Below, piece by piece: positions 48,721-59,379 of a DNA stretch of 64,000 nucleotides. Numbering within the stretch: position 1 is the stretch's first letter; every line of letters begins with the position of its first letter. A program made the translations under genes and the position numbers. The notes beneath the pieces are model-generated. The model saw only the letters and a list, made by a program, of their open reading frames with translations. It searched no databases and was not told the DNA's origin. Origin of the DNA: Cryptomeria japonica (taxonomy: Eukaryota; Streptophyta; Pinopsida; Cupressales; Cupressaceae); assembly GCF_030272615.1 (NCBI RefSeq), contig NC_081414.1, positions 822,425,896 to 822,489,895 of the forward strand, written 5' to 3'.

Positions 48721-49190
48721 CTTAATTCCAAGACAATTAAAGAAGTGCCTATCTAGATGGAAGCTCCAAACTCAAACTATTGAAACAATGTAACAGCTCC
48801 CAAAGAAACAAGAACATCAATAATCAACCCTTTAATTGGAGGCCTATGGTTTCTTCTGCCACAGACGGAAGCTCTGAAAGTCATCATTAAACGCAAAGCT
48901 AAACGCCAACATCTCTCTGGAAGGTATGCATTTTCCTTCTCTTGTCTATCATAAAAACCTGTCCCCAAACCTCACAACGACCCAGTCATCTGTCCCTGAA
49001 TCGAATATATTACATGATGTCTTTACCTCTAATAGATAGGAGTATTCTTCTTCCTGTACACAGAAAAGCCAAACGAACCTAGAGAAAAGATGTTCAGGTA
49101 CTTCCATCACTGATTTCCAAAAGTAAAGGAAATTGTTTCTTTTTCTCAAGCAGTGGCTTCTTGTTTCATGAAACTAAAAGGAAAAAAATA
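48721..49190. other. Spacer between two repeat arrays
   Basis: Contains the second exon/donor-like module (48901-48945). Short minus-strand frames (48777-48968, 48949-49149) are not recognised. Confidence 0.4.
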
Positions 49191-52100
49191 CTAAATAAGC
49201 TGCTTGAAGATGAACAGAAACCTGTCTAATCACACACAGCTAGACACACCCAGCAAAGAAGTAGAGGTTTTTCTTCGAGCAAACAACTTGTTGTAAACTA
49301 AATATGCATAGACCTAGAGGTCTTCATCTATCATTATCCCAACCTTCTAAACATTTCATAACTACCTTCGTATACTTTGAAGCCCATTTAATCCTAAACC
49401 GTGTCTGATTGTTTTGTCTCTGCAGATCTGCAGGATACTTTGGAAAACAGATATCTTGCAAAGGCGCTTCAAGGAAGCCAACGAAGTCCCTCAGAAATAA
49501 AGTTTTTCATTACATAGAGAATAAACAACTATTCTAACCTTTGCACGGAGAGGGTGAATTGGAGCCAAATAAGAAGAAGAAAAACCATACTTTCAACTCG
49601 TATGCGCATCTTTCTTGCCATTCAATATAGACTAGGCGAGCAACTTGAACTCAGGTATGCAAATTCTAAATGAGCTGGCTGAAGATAAACATAATAACTC
49701 AGATAAACAAAATCTAAATGAGTCGCTTGAAGATGAACAGAATCAACACGGATCCTTCCTTTCTAATCATAGGCAGCGAACCAGAAGTAATACATGTTTC
49801 TCCATCACATACAGCTAGACACACGCACCAAAGCAGAATTAGAGGTTTTTCTTTACTTCAAACTAATTGAAAACTATATATACATAGACCTAGAGGTCTT
49901 CACCTGTCATTACCTCAACTTTCTAAACATGTCATAGTTGCCTTCGTTTACTTTGATGCGCATTTAAACTAAACTGTATCTGATTGTTTCATCTCTGTAG
50001 GTCTAGGAAGATACTTTTGAGAACAGATATTATAAAAGAAAAACAATCGAGTCAACGAAGTCCCTTATAAATGAAGTTGTCGACATACATAGAGAATACG
50101 AAACTATTCTAACCTTTGCACGGAGAGGGCGAAGTGGAGCCAAGACAAGAAGGAAAGCCATACAATCAACTCTTCTGCGCATCTTTCATGTCATTCAATT
50201 TAGACCAGGTAAGCATCTTGAACTTAGAAAAACAGATTCTAAATGAGATACTTGAAGATAAACAAAATTAACATGGATCCTGTTTAATAGCCTAACAAAA
50301 ACCTGTCTAATCACAAGCAGCAAAGCAGAAGTAAAACATGTTTCTCCATCACACAGCTAAACACACGAAACAAAGAAGAACTAGAGGTTTTTCTTTACTG
50401 AAAACTTATTGAAAACGAAATATGCATAGACCTAGAGGGTCTTTGCCTGTCATTACCCCAACATTCTAAAAACTTCATAATTGCCTTCATTTACTTTGAC
50501 GCCCATTTAAATTAAACAGACTCTGATTGTTTTGTCTCTGTAGATCTAGAAAAATACTTTTGAGAACAGATGTTGCAAAAGAAAAGCAAGCAAGCCAACG
50601 GAGTCCCTTAGAAATGAAGTTGTCGACATACATAAAGAACACACAACTATCCTTTGCACGGAGTTGGTGAAGTGGAGCCAAGACGAGAAGAAGAAAAGCC
50701 ATACATTCAACTCTTCTGCACATCTTTCTTACCTTTCAACTTAGACTAGGTAAGCATCTTGAGCTCATAAAAATCGATTCCAAATGAGCTGATTGAAGAT
50801 TAAAAGAGTTAACATGGATCCTGCGTAACAGACTAACAAAAGCCTGTCAAGTAAAACAGGAGTCTCTATCATACAGAGCTAGACGCACGCACCAAAGAAA
50901 AAATAGAGGTCTTTATGTGCTGCAAACTTGTTGAAAGCTAAATATTCATAGACCTTGAGACCTGCATCTGTCATTACCTCAACATTCTAAATATTTCATC
51001 ACTTCATATACTTTTGAAGCCCATTTAAACTAAAATTCATCTGGTTGTTTTGTCTTTGCAGATCTAGCAAGATACTTTGGAAAACAGATATTACAAAAGG
51101 AAAACGTACAAGCAAACAAATTGCCTTTCAAATGAAGTTATCAACATATATAGAGAGTACACAAAACTATTCTAACCTTTGCATGGGGAGGTGAAGTGGA
51201 GCCAAAACGAGAAGAAGAATGACCATACATTCAACTCTTCTGCACATCTTTCTTGCCATTAAACTTAGACTGGATAAATATCTTGAAATCGGTTAAAATA
51301 AATACTAAATAAGTTGCTTGAAGAGATGGATCCTGCAAAGCAGCCCAACAGAAACCTTTCTAATCACACGCAGCAAAGAAGAAGTAGAACAAGATTCTCT
51401 ATCACAGGCAGCTAGACGCACGCACCAAAATAGAAGTAGAGGTTTCTCTTTACTGCAAACTTGCTGAAAGCTAAATAGGCATAGACCTAGAGGTCTGCAT
51501 CTTTCATTACCTCAAAATTATAAACATTTCATAACTGCACTTAAATACTTTTGAAGCCCATTTAAACTAAACTGCATCTCATTGTTTCGTCCTTGCAGAT
51601 TGGCAAGATACTTTGGAAAGCAAATGTTGCAAAAGAAAAACTAGCAAGCCAACCAAGTACCCTCGAAATGAACATGTCGACATGCATAGAGAATATACAA
51701 AACTATTCTAACCTTTACGCAGAAAGGTGAAGTGGTGCCAAAACGAATAGAAGAAAAGCCATACATTCAACTCTTGTGCACATCTTTTTTGCGATTCAAC
51801 ATAGACTGGATAAACTATTTGAAATCAGAAAAGCAAACATTGAATAAGCTACTTGATGATGAAGAGAATCTTGGTATTCGGCTTAGACTCGGCCTCATGT
51901 TGAACTGAGAAAAATAAATACTGAATAAGATACTTGAAGATGAACAGAATCGACACAGATCCTGCCAAGCAGCCTAGCAAAAAGTTGTCTAATTACAGAC
52001 AGCTAGACGCCCCTAGCAAAGCAGAAGTCGAGGCTTTTCTCTGCTGCAAACTTGTTGGAAACTAAATATTTATAGACCTAGAAACCTTCGCCGGTCATTA

Positions 52101-52400
52101 CCTCAACATTCTAAACCTTTCATAAGTGCCTTCGTATACTTCGAAGCCCATTTAATATAAACTGCATCTGATTGCTTTGTCTCTCTATAGATCTAGCAAG
52201 ATAGTTTTGAAAACAAATATTGCAAAAGCAAAACAAGTCAGTCAACCTAGTCACGGAGAAATGGAGATGTCCACATGCATAGAGGATACAGAAAACTAAT
52301 CTAACCTTTCAACGGAGAGGGTCAAATGGAGCAAAAATGAGAAGAAGAAAGCCATACAATCAACTCTTCTGCAAATCTGTCTTTCCATTCATCGTCGACT
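49190..52400 (+). repeat. Six-unit tandem array of ~550-bp exon-like modules
   Basis: The word GACCTAGAGG (or GACCTTGAGA, GACCTAGAAA) recurs at 49311, 49887, 50428, 50951, 51484 and 52074. Each unit also has a pyrimidine-rich acceptor-like site ending in AG (49425, 50000, 50543, 51061, 51598, 52190), then about 206-210 bases up to a donor-like site in units 2 and 3 (CAGGTAAGC at 50209, TAGGTAAGC at 50750). Units 1 and 4-6 have lost the GT. Open frames inside the units differ because of indels, so conserved coding is not supported. Units are diverged, perhaps 75-85% alike. Confidence 0.75.
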
Positions 52401-53655
52401 TGGAAAAACAAATATGACTCTTACCTTATTCCTACTAAAGGTGACTAGCTATACAAGACCTCTATTTAGGCAGATAATATCTAAGGAGAATTTTATTGAA
52501 GAGAGCTATGTGAGATTATCTAGCTTCTACAATCCCTCGATCCATTGTCGCACGTTGGATAGAAGTTTGCCTTATGCTTTTGCATTTATAAATACTTTTT
52601 AGTAGTTTTTCGCGAGAGATAACATATAATTTTATAGGGAAGTTTTTTTCAACAATTCAGTATTGATTCACAACTATTTATCATGGATTAACTAACTTCT
52701 TTAATCTGGATTTCCTTTCCAAAATTTACCTAATGTTTTGCAAATTTATTCATTTGATCTTTTTGTGTTCATTTGATTAAGTAGTGCAACATGATTATGT
52801 AGTTGTTTGCATTTTTAAGTATTGTGAAAGCTTTATTATGGACTTATGAAATAGTTTAGTGATTCTCCTATTTTGCATTCCATTTTGAATTGAAATGATT
52901 AGTTAATTTACACTCCACCTAAATATCACTCTTCATAAATTGGAAAAGGCTTCTTATTTCAATAAACTGTGTACAATATACTAATAAAATTTTGTTGTTT
53001 TCCGATATGTTTCTTTTCATTTTGTTACTTAAATACTGCTATAATCATTTGATTTGTTCTTCATAATTGACTAAAATTTATTGAAGTATACTCTATTCCA
53101 TACTTCATCGCAAAGCATTTGAATGTAGCGAACTAAATTTTGAAGTGCACCGTAGTCTAAGACGAAATTTCACGATGCAATCTTAATCGATCATTGAATA
53201 AAAAAAAATCCTTTCTTATTAAAAGTTCTCTTTAACAATAATGAGCTTGTACTCTTTTCACGAATGATCTAACAATTCAAAATAACGACGACGATTATAT
53301 ATTTAAAAGCATCTCCTAAATTATATGTAACAATTCACAGTCATTAGCTGTTACTCCCTTGGATGGTCATGTATTTTAAGATCATCCTCTAAATCATTGA
53401 AAACAATTTACTAATAATTAGGGTCCACCCCGTTATTAATGGCCAAATAATTAAAGCTAATGAAATTAATCACCATGGCCACGTATTTAAAAAGATCGCG
53501 GTAATTTTCTTCCGTCTCACGTATTTAGTGCCTGCACTGTACTTAACATTTGACTTTTTATTATTCCTATATGGCCCCGGTTAAGGAAGATAGATCAATT
53601 CAAATGAATCGGTATTGAGGGATAAGCTAATATATGTTCTGATCAATTTGCGCAG
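52401..53655. other. No gene seen; AT-rich upstream region of the membrane-protein gene
   Basis: Contains a 62-codon frame at 52414-52602 without a motif. TATA-like words are too frequent in this AT-rich stretch to single one out. Confidence 0.4.
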
Positions 53656-54495
53656 GTTTCTACTTTACCTGCTGAAATGACACCTACAACTGTAACCATG
53701 GAACAAGAACTGGCTCTCATGGTGGAAGAGGGTATGCATTGTTAATCCGTGTGGATAATTTCTTCCATTTAGTTTTTAAATCTGATTATATTCCACATTT
53801 TTTTAATATTAAGATAAAGTCAATAGTTCTGAGAGGCCCCTTATCGACGTTTTGGATCACGTTCTTGATTCGCCATCAGAATAAGATAAAAATTTATCTT
53901 GGATGATAAACAAGAGTCAAAACTAGCATACCCAGATGTTTTGGTTCCATTATCATGGACTGTCTAAGCTCACAATATATTATTCTACACTTGTAAAGCA
54001 GAGGCTGCGGGAAGAACATATGAAGCGACTATAGCAGAGGATCAAAATAATGAACGAGGACCACCTCGGCATCCGACCGAGGCGCACATCAATATGAACG
54101 GAGCAGCTCCTGGAACGATACTTGTGCAATCGAGTGGAGACGAAATATGGAAATATGTCACTTGCGCATTAACACTCTTTGGGTTATCTATCCCATTTTT
54201 CGGGCTCTACTTCAATCAGTGGCATAGCCTCACCAACTTGTTGGTTGTAATGATATGCTTGGTTGCTTTTTCCTCAATTTTAGGAGTGCTCTTTTATATA
54301 ATTTATCGCAAAATCAGCAACGAAGAACAATCAGAGGGAAACCCAAACCCAAATAACCATCAAACTACCACTGTTGCCGACTGCTCAGTTCAGCGCTGTC
54401 TTTTCTTCTTATTTCTGTTTCTGGCAGTCACGATTTATGTTCTCATTGCCGTCAATGCCATAACCAAATTTATCGCTGCTCACAATGCCGCATAA
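53656..54495 (+). CDS. Small three-pass membrane protein, two-exon gene (host gene candidate)
   Basis: Exon 1 follows an acceptor-like TTGCGCAG (to 53655) and ends at 53731 before GTATGC; exon 2 starts at 54002 after TTGTAAAGCAG. With the ATG at 53677, the coding parts are 55 and 494 bases, together 183 codons including the stop at 54493-54495, and the split codon reads Glu. Exon 2 is open from its first base. The protein has a soluble N-terminus of about 65 residues (acidic; GPPRHPTEAHINMNG), then hydrophobic segments near residues 69-89 (ALTLFGLSIPFFGLYF), 97-120 (LLVVMICLVAFSSILGVLFY) and 150-171 (LFFLFLFLAVTIYVLIAV), and a short tail. A hydrophilic loop with NPNPNNH separates segments 2 and 3. 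If exon 1 is wrong, the ATG at 54094 gives 133 residues. GTT at 53656 is open into exon 1, so an upstream exon may exist. More balanced codon use than its surroundings. Family not recognised. Confidence 0.6.
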
Positions 54496-56513
54496 TTTGT
54501 TCTGGCTTGTTTGTTTAAGGTTTGTTTGCTGTACAGCCGTGTGTTTTGTTGTCAGTGTAGGGTGCTCGCAGTTAAGTTTTCTCCGTCACCTTTCATGTTA
54601 TTTCAGCCGTTGGACTTTCATAATGTAAATCTATCTTCATATGTAAAAAGTGTGTAGTAAATTGCTTATGGTCACGAAGTTGACACGACAATATTTATAT
54701 TTGACCATATATACCTATATATATGTGAATTTTATTAAATGGGTGGATGTTATTATCATGTCATTATCAATGAGCTCCAAATAGATAGTATTTCATTTCG
54801 TTATCTTTAAGTTTTGTGTTCTCTCATTTCATATTTTAAGATCGCATTTTTGGTAGCATACGTTTCAAGTGTAGAGAATATTTTGTATTAGCATTAGGTT
54901 AAATTGTATTGTTTAAAATTCTAAAAATATTTATTTTTATATTATGGTTATGGGTAGAGTTTTTAGTTTTTTTTAAAGAATGTGAAATTTATTATCTAAA
55001 AAATATTGTTTTGCGTATTTGAGTCAAATTTGTGTTTAATTTATTTTAAATTATTTTATTTATGAGAATGTTAAATTTTAAAAATTCATCAATGGAGAAA
55101 TTGATTGTTTTTTAATTTATTTTCCTATGTATTATGCAAATGGTTGTTTGAAGTGTGAGGAACCTAGGTTTGAGGTATAAGGGTAGGAAGGATTGGCTCT
55201 AGAAATTATCTTGGCTCTAAAAGTAATTATAAACTCATCCCTTCATGTTATTGCAATGATATTCCTTGACTTCCTCTAAATATCCTTTCCCTAATTATCA
55301 TTAGCAATGGTATCTAACATGGGACCCATTTGTAGTAATGTTTGTGATTGGATGAGACCCTTGTTGTTTATCTTCTCATGCCCCTTTGTATGTCCAATAT
55401 TTTGTGTGTGTGTGTGCTAGTCTTAGTCCCCTATTTGGTGTAATTGTGGTTTTGCACATACAACTATTTCCTAGCATAATGGGGGTGGACCTATGGGTGT
55501 CATATGGTTAGGTGGCCTAGAACCAACATTAGGGAGTAGTGGATCTTTTGGAGTAATATGGTATCATGTATAGGATGGAAGAAGGACGCACATTCTCATT
55601 TATTATATATTATTATATCAAGTTATAACATGTACAATTTAGAACATTTGAGTCCTCATATTTAATTGTAGCTTTATTTTAATACATCTTGTGTTGAAGG
55701 ATGCAAAGCATCCATAAGTGGTGTTACAAGTTTAGTCCTTCTATTGCATATTTGTTTCGGTGTTAAGCATGCATATTGTGTTGTGCGTATGTACAAAAAA
55801 CCGTGGTTAAAAGTGTCCAAGTCACTCATTTTGGCCATGTCATGTTTGCATTATTTAAAAGTTGAAGTAACATGATCATGTTATGTGGTTTATAAAATAC
55901 AGCCACGTTTTAAAAACCATAAAATGTGATCGCATTTAATAAATTATAAAACATGATCAAATTGTATAAGCAATAACATTAAAGCACATTTTTGTGTCAT
56001 AAAAGAAAAAAAAGGTCCGAGTGGCCCATTCATAGTCCCAACTAGGAGAGGAGAGAACCTCTAGTTTCTTGAGCAAAACATGATTGTGTTTCACCAAGTT
56101 GATCCCTACCACAAGTATTTTCACACTTATACATAAAAGAAGAGACAAGTAGGGAATATTTTCATGTTTTTGAATCAAATCAAGTTTGTGTTTTCATAAA
56201 TTTGACTATTTAACAATATGTTTCTCATATGTTTTTTTTTACACCATCTCCTATAAATCCTAAACCAAAAGTTAATATAGTCTAAGAAATGCCTAAACAG
56301 ATCCCCACATCACCCTAGTCCCCTTTTACTCTTTAGACAAACCTCGAGAAAAATTATGAGTAATTATAGGGCATTTCAAACAAAATATTTTACATGTATA
56401 GAACTAGTGCCATCATTGTAGGTTTCCATAGAAAATTCATAATATGAATTAATTACTTCATCATTGGAAGAAATGATAAAGCATGTTGACCTGGTCATGA
56501 GTCATGTTGATGA
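54496..56513. other. 3' flank of the membrane-protein gene and AT-rich spacer
   Basis: About 150 bases after the stop remain of balanced composition (likely 3' UTR; AATGTAAATC near 54622 could serve as a weak poly(A) signal). The rest is AT-rich without a gene; the minus-strand frame at 55957-56178 is not recognised. Confidence 0.4.
56509..56513. other. Target-site duplication GATGA (left)
   Basis: Equal to 63763-63767 on the far side of element D. Confidence 0.85.
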
Positions 56514-57597
56514 TGTTGGCATGATGATGATTGTAATGTATTCATCATATGTTGTCATTGATGAAACACTCACACACACACACATGATGATATTGACTAT
56601 CGGTGTAGCTTTAAATGTTTAAACTGTCAACCAGTATTCTTAGTGGTTATGTCTAACTGGTACTTTGTGTCAACCGGTATGTGCATATGAGACAACCTAT
56701 AGATATGATAAGATGAAGAACAAGATGCAGATCAAGTGGAGATCATGACAGAAGATTTGTGGATAATGGTCTTAACTCAAAATGGTATTGATTGTTCCAA
56801 CTAGTATTCGGTAATTTTTGTGATGAGTTACCATAGATCGTGATGAGTTATGCTACCGAAAAAAATTTGGCGGTAAGTTTTGTGATGAGTTATGATCACT
56901 TGTCCAGATACACTGCACCTAGGAAATTATGTTTTGATTTACTTAGGCTGACATGAAACTTAAGGTCTATATATTGACATCGCAATGAATCATTTGAAAA
57001 ATATGTGGAAGAGTGTTATGTGCGAAGAAGAGTTAAGTTGCAGAGTATGAAGAAGAGTAGTGTTGAATATGTTTAGAAGGATCTGATCAATAAAGTATTG
57101 TGCTACTCAGAACAAATCAAACAAACTTGTTGTTCTCTAACAATTATAGCAGAATCAAATCCCCTAATCGAGTAAGCTCTAACAAGCTTCAATATATAAA
57201 TCCTTTAACAAGGTGATCCAGTAGTTTGGATTCTGAAATCCTCCGATGAGGTTACTCCTAACAGGGTATAAGCTTCTAATCAAGCTTTGGGATCTCTAAC
57301 AAGATTCGCTCCTAGCAGAGCACTTTGTAGACCTTAACCAGTCAATTATCTATTACTGTAGATAGTTAACTTGTGAGTTCCATCTCACCATGGTTTTTAC
57401 CTATTTGGGTTTTCCACATACAAACACTTGTGTTATGGTGAATGCTTTAATTTTTGTGGATGTTGTTATATCATTTTGGATTGCATGCATTATTTTTAAA
57501 AGCTTTGTTAAGTTCATCTACCGGTCAGTGTTTAAAGTAGTTCTATTTTTGGTGTCACTGATTCACCCCCCCCTCTCAATTCTTTTCAAGTCCATCA
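56514..57597 (+). repeat. 5' LTR of element D, 1084 bp
   Basis: Contains a (CA)n run at about 56571-56583, a TATA-like CTATATATTG near 56967, a GGGTTTTCCACATAC stretch near 57406 and a C-rich tract ATTCACCCCCCCC near 57561, the U5 style also seen in elements E and G. Confidence 0.9.
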
Positions 57598-57599
57598 AT

Positions 57600-57611
57600 T
57601 GGTATTAGAGC
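57600..57611 (+). other. Primer-binding site of element D
   Basis: TGGTATTAGAGC, two bases after the LTR end, complementary to the initiator methionine tRNA with one mismatch to the usual TGGTATCAGAGC. Confidence 0.85.
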
Positions 57612-57659
57612 CTAACTTTTGAGAAGCCTAATCACTTAGAAGGAAGTCTTGAAACCACC

Positions 57660-58937
57660 ATGGGGGATATGAGCTACTTCGAGATGGCTAGAGAGCTAGA
57701 AGCTAGCAGAAATGAAATAGAAACGCTAAGGGTCAAACTGAGAGCTTCTCAAAACAAAATGAGAGAGCTTACTAAACAACTATTAGAAATATCTAATAAT
57801 AATTCTTCAGATGGAGCCAATATTGATGCTTTGGCTGAGGAGGTTGAAAAACTCAATGGTGAGAAATTGAATCTGAGGAGAAAGATAGAAAGTCTTGCTA
57901 TCTGCATGAGTCAAGAACTAGAAGCCAGAAGAGAAGCCAAGGATCTTATCAAGGAAATAGATCATGACATTACCAAGATAAAGCATGAGCATTTGAATTC
58001 TGAAAGAGAAGAGAAGGAAAATCCACTGTTAGATCTTGATTTAGCATCATCTCTGAGAGAGAATCTGTCTAAGCACAATGAAGATCTTACCAAGCAACTC
58101 ACTGAAACAAATGAGAAGCTGGACAAATTTGTCAAATGTTCAACCTTGCTAGAAGAGAAAATTCAGTCTCAAAGGATGAAAGGTGATATCTCTGGACTTG
58201 GTTTTCACACATCTGAAAAAGGTGAAACCTTCGGTACCAAGAGAAACACTCCTAAGATCAAATCTTCTTCTAAGGTCAGGAACCCTACTGGTAAGAAGGT
58301 CTTTAAACCTGTTTGTTTTGTTTGCCATAAACTTTGTCACACTGCAAATGTTTGTAGAGACAAACCTAACAGAAATGCAAGTTACAATACTAATTCTAGG
58401 TATGTGTCCAAGGAATTTGAAGGTCATTGCTTCACTTGTGGAATGTATGGACATAGATCTATTGAGTGCAAATATAGAGATAATAATCCTGTACTGCATA
58501 TGCATCCAAGACCTAATGGCAACTAGATGAGGAATTTTGACAACCAGATAAACATGAACTAGCAAAGACCCTACAACAAGTTGTTTAGTCCATTTGAGAT
58601 GGAAAAGGTAACAAATATTGTTTGAACCATCTGTAATAACTTTGGTCATGTGGCTATGAATTGTAGAAGAAGAATAGGAAGAGGAAATGCAGGACCTTGA
58701 AGATCATTGGGTATGGTGTGCTATCAGTACAACAAACCAAGACACTTAGCAAAATTTTGCAGATCCAAAAATAGCAAACCGGTCAATTTTGTAAAAGATA
58801 TGAAAGGTAAACAGAAAGTAAGTGTTGAAGAAGTTAAAGAGGAAATGAACCGCATTTGGAAGAAAAAGAATGATGACTCACCGACAGGGGAGATTTATCC
58901 TTCACCTAGTGAAGAGAACCCTACACGGGTGAACTAA
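57660..58937 (+). pseudogene. gag-like gene of element D: coiled coil plus four CCHC knuckles
   Basis: The frame opens at the first ATG after the primer-binding site and stays in phase to 58937, with stops at 58524, 58560, 58623 and about 58698. Residues 1-175 are a heptad-like, Glu/Lys/Leu-rich coiled coil (LRVKLRASQNKMRELTKQLL). Then come zinc knuckles: CFVCHKLCHTANVC and CFTCGMYGHRSIEC are complete; the third has its first Cys turned into a stop (TICNNFGHVAMNC); the fourth, CYQYNKPRHLAKFC, has Tyr for the second Cys. The basic linker between coil and knuckles (KSSSKVRNPTGKKVFK) suits RNA binding. It lacks the UBN2 domain that starts normal Copia gag, so it would be a shortened or different capsid or RNA-binding protein. 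Confidence 0.7.
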
Positions 58938-59379
58938 GCCTTGTCATATGGCTCAAGGGAACGTAAACGGTAAATCCACCTCCGAACCCCTTGTGATGAA
59001 TGAGTGGTAAGAAAATTTTGAGTTTATAATTTTGATAACTTTTTCTTGATATGTTATCAACCAGTTTACTTCTTGAGTGGTAAAATTAGGGTTTGCAACC
59101 CTAACGGGCGAGCATTTAATGCTGTAGGTAAAAGGATAAAAGCATGTTTTTACTTTGTTATTTTTACCCTAATGCATTCAAGAGAGAAAATTGGAGCACT
59201 TATTGAGCTAAGAAAGATTCTTTTTCTAAAGTAATTTGAGATTTGTATAATCAAGCTTAATTCAAGGTTGCACAAAGCTGAACTGGTGTTCATTTGGGAT
59301 TTCAACCAGTAAATGAGGCAATGTGTGTGAATCTAGGTATTTTCCTTGAATATTCTACTTCAAATTTTGTATATCTGTA
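58938..59379 (+). other. Spacer between the two genes of element D
   Basis: About 440 bases with short frames only; an untranslated linker or remnant. Confidence 0.4.

Noticed and set aside
58149-58649. 166-residue minus-strand frame
   Set aside because: It lies opposite the zinc-knuckle part of element D's gag-like gene and has no motif of its own.
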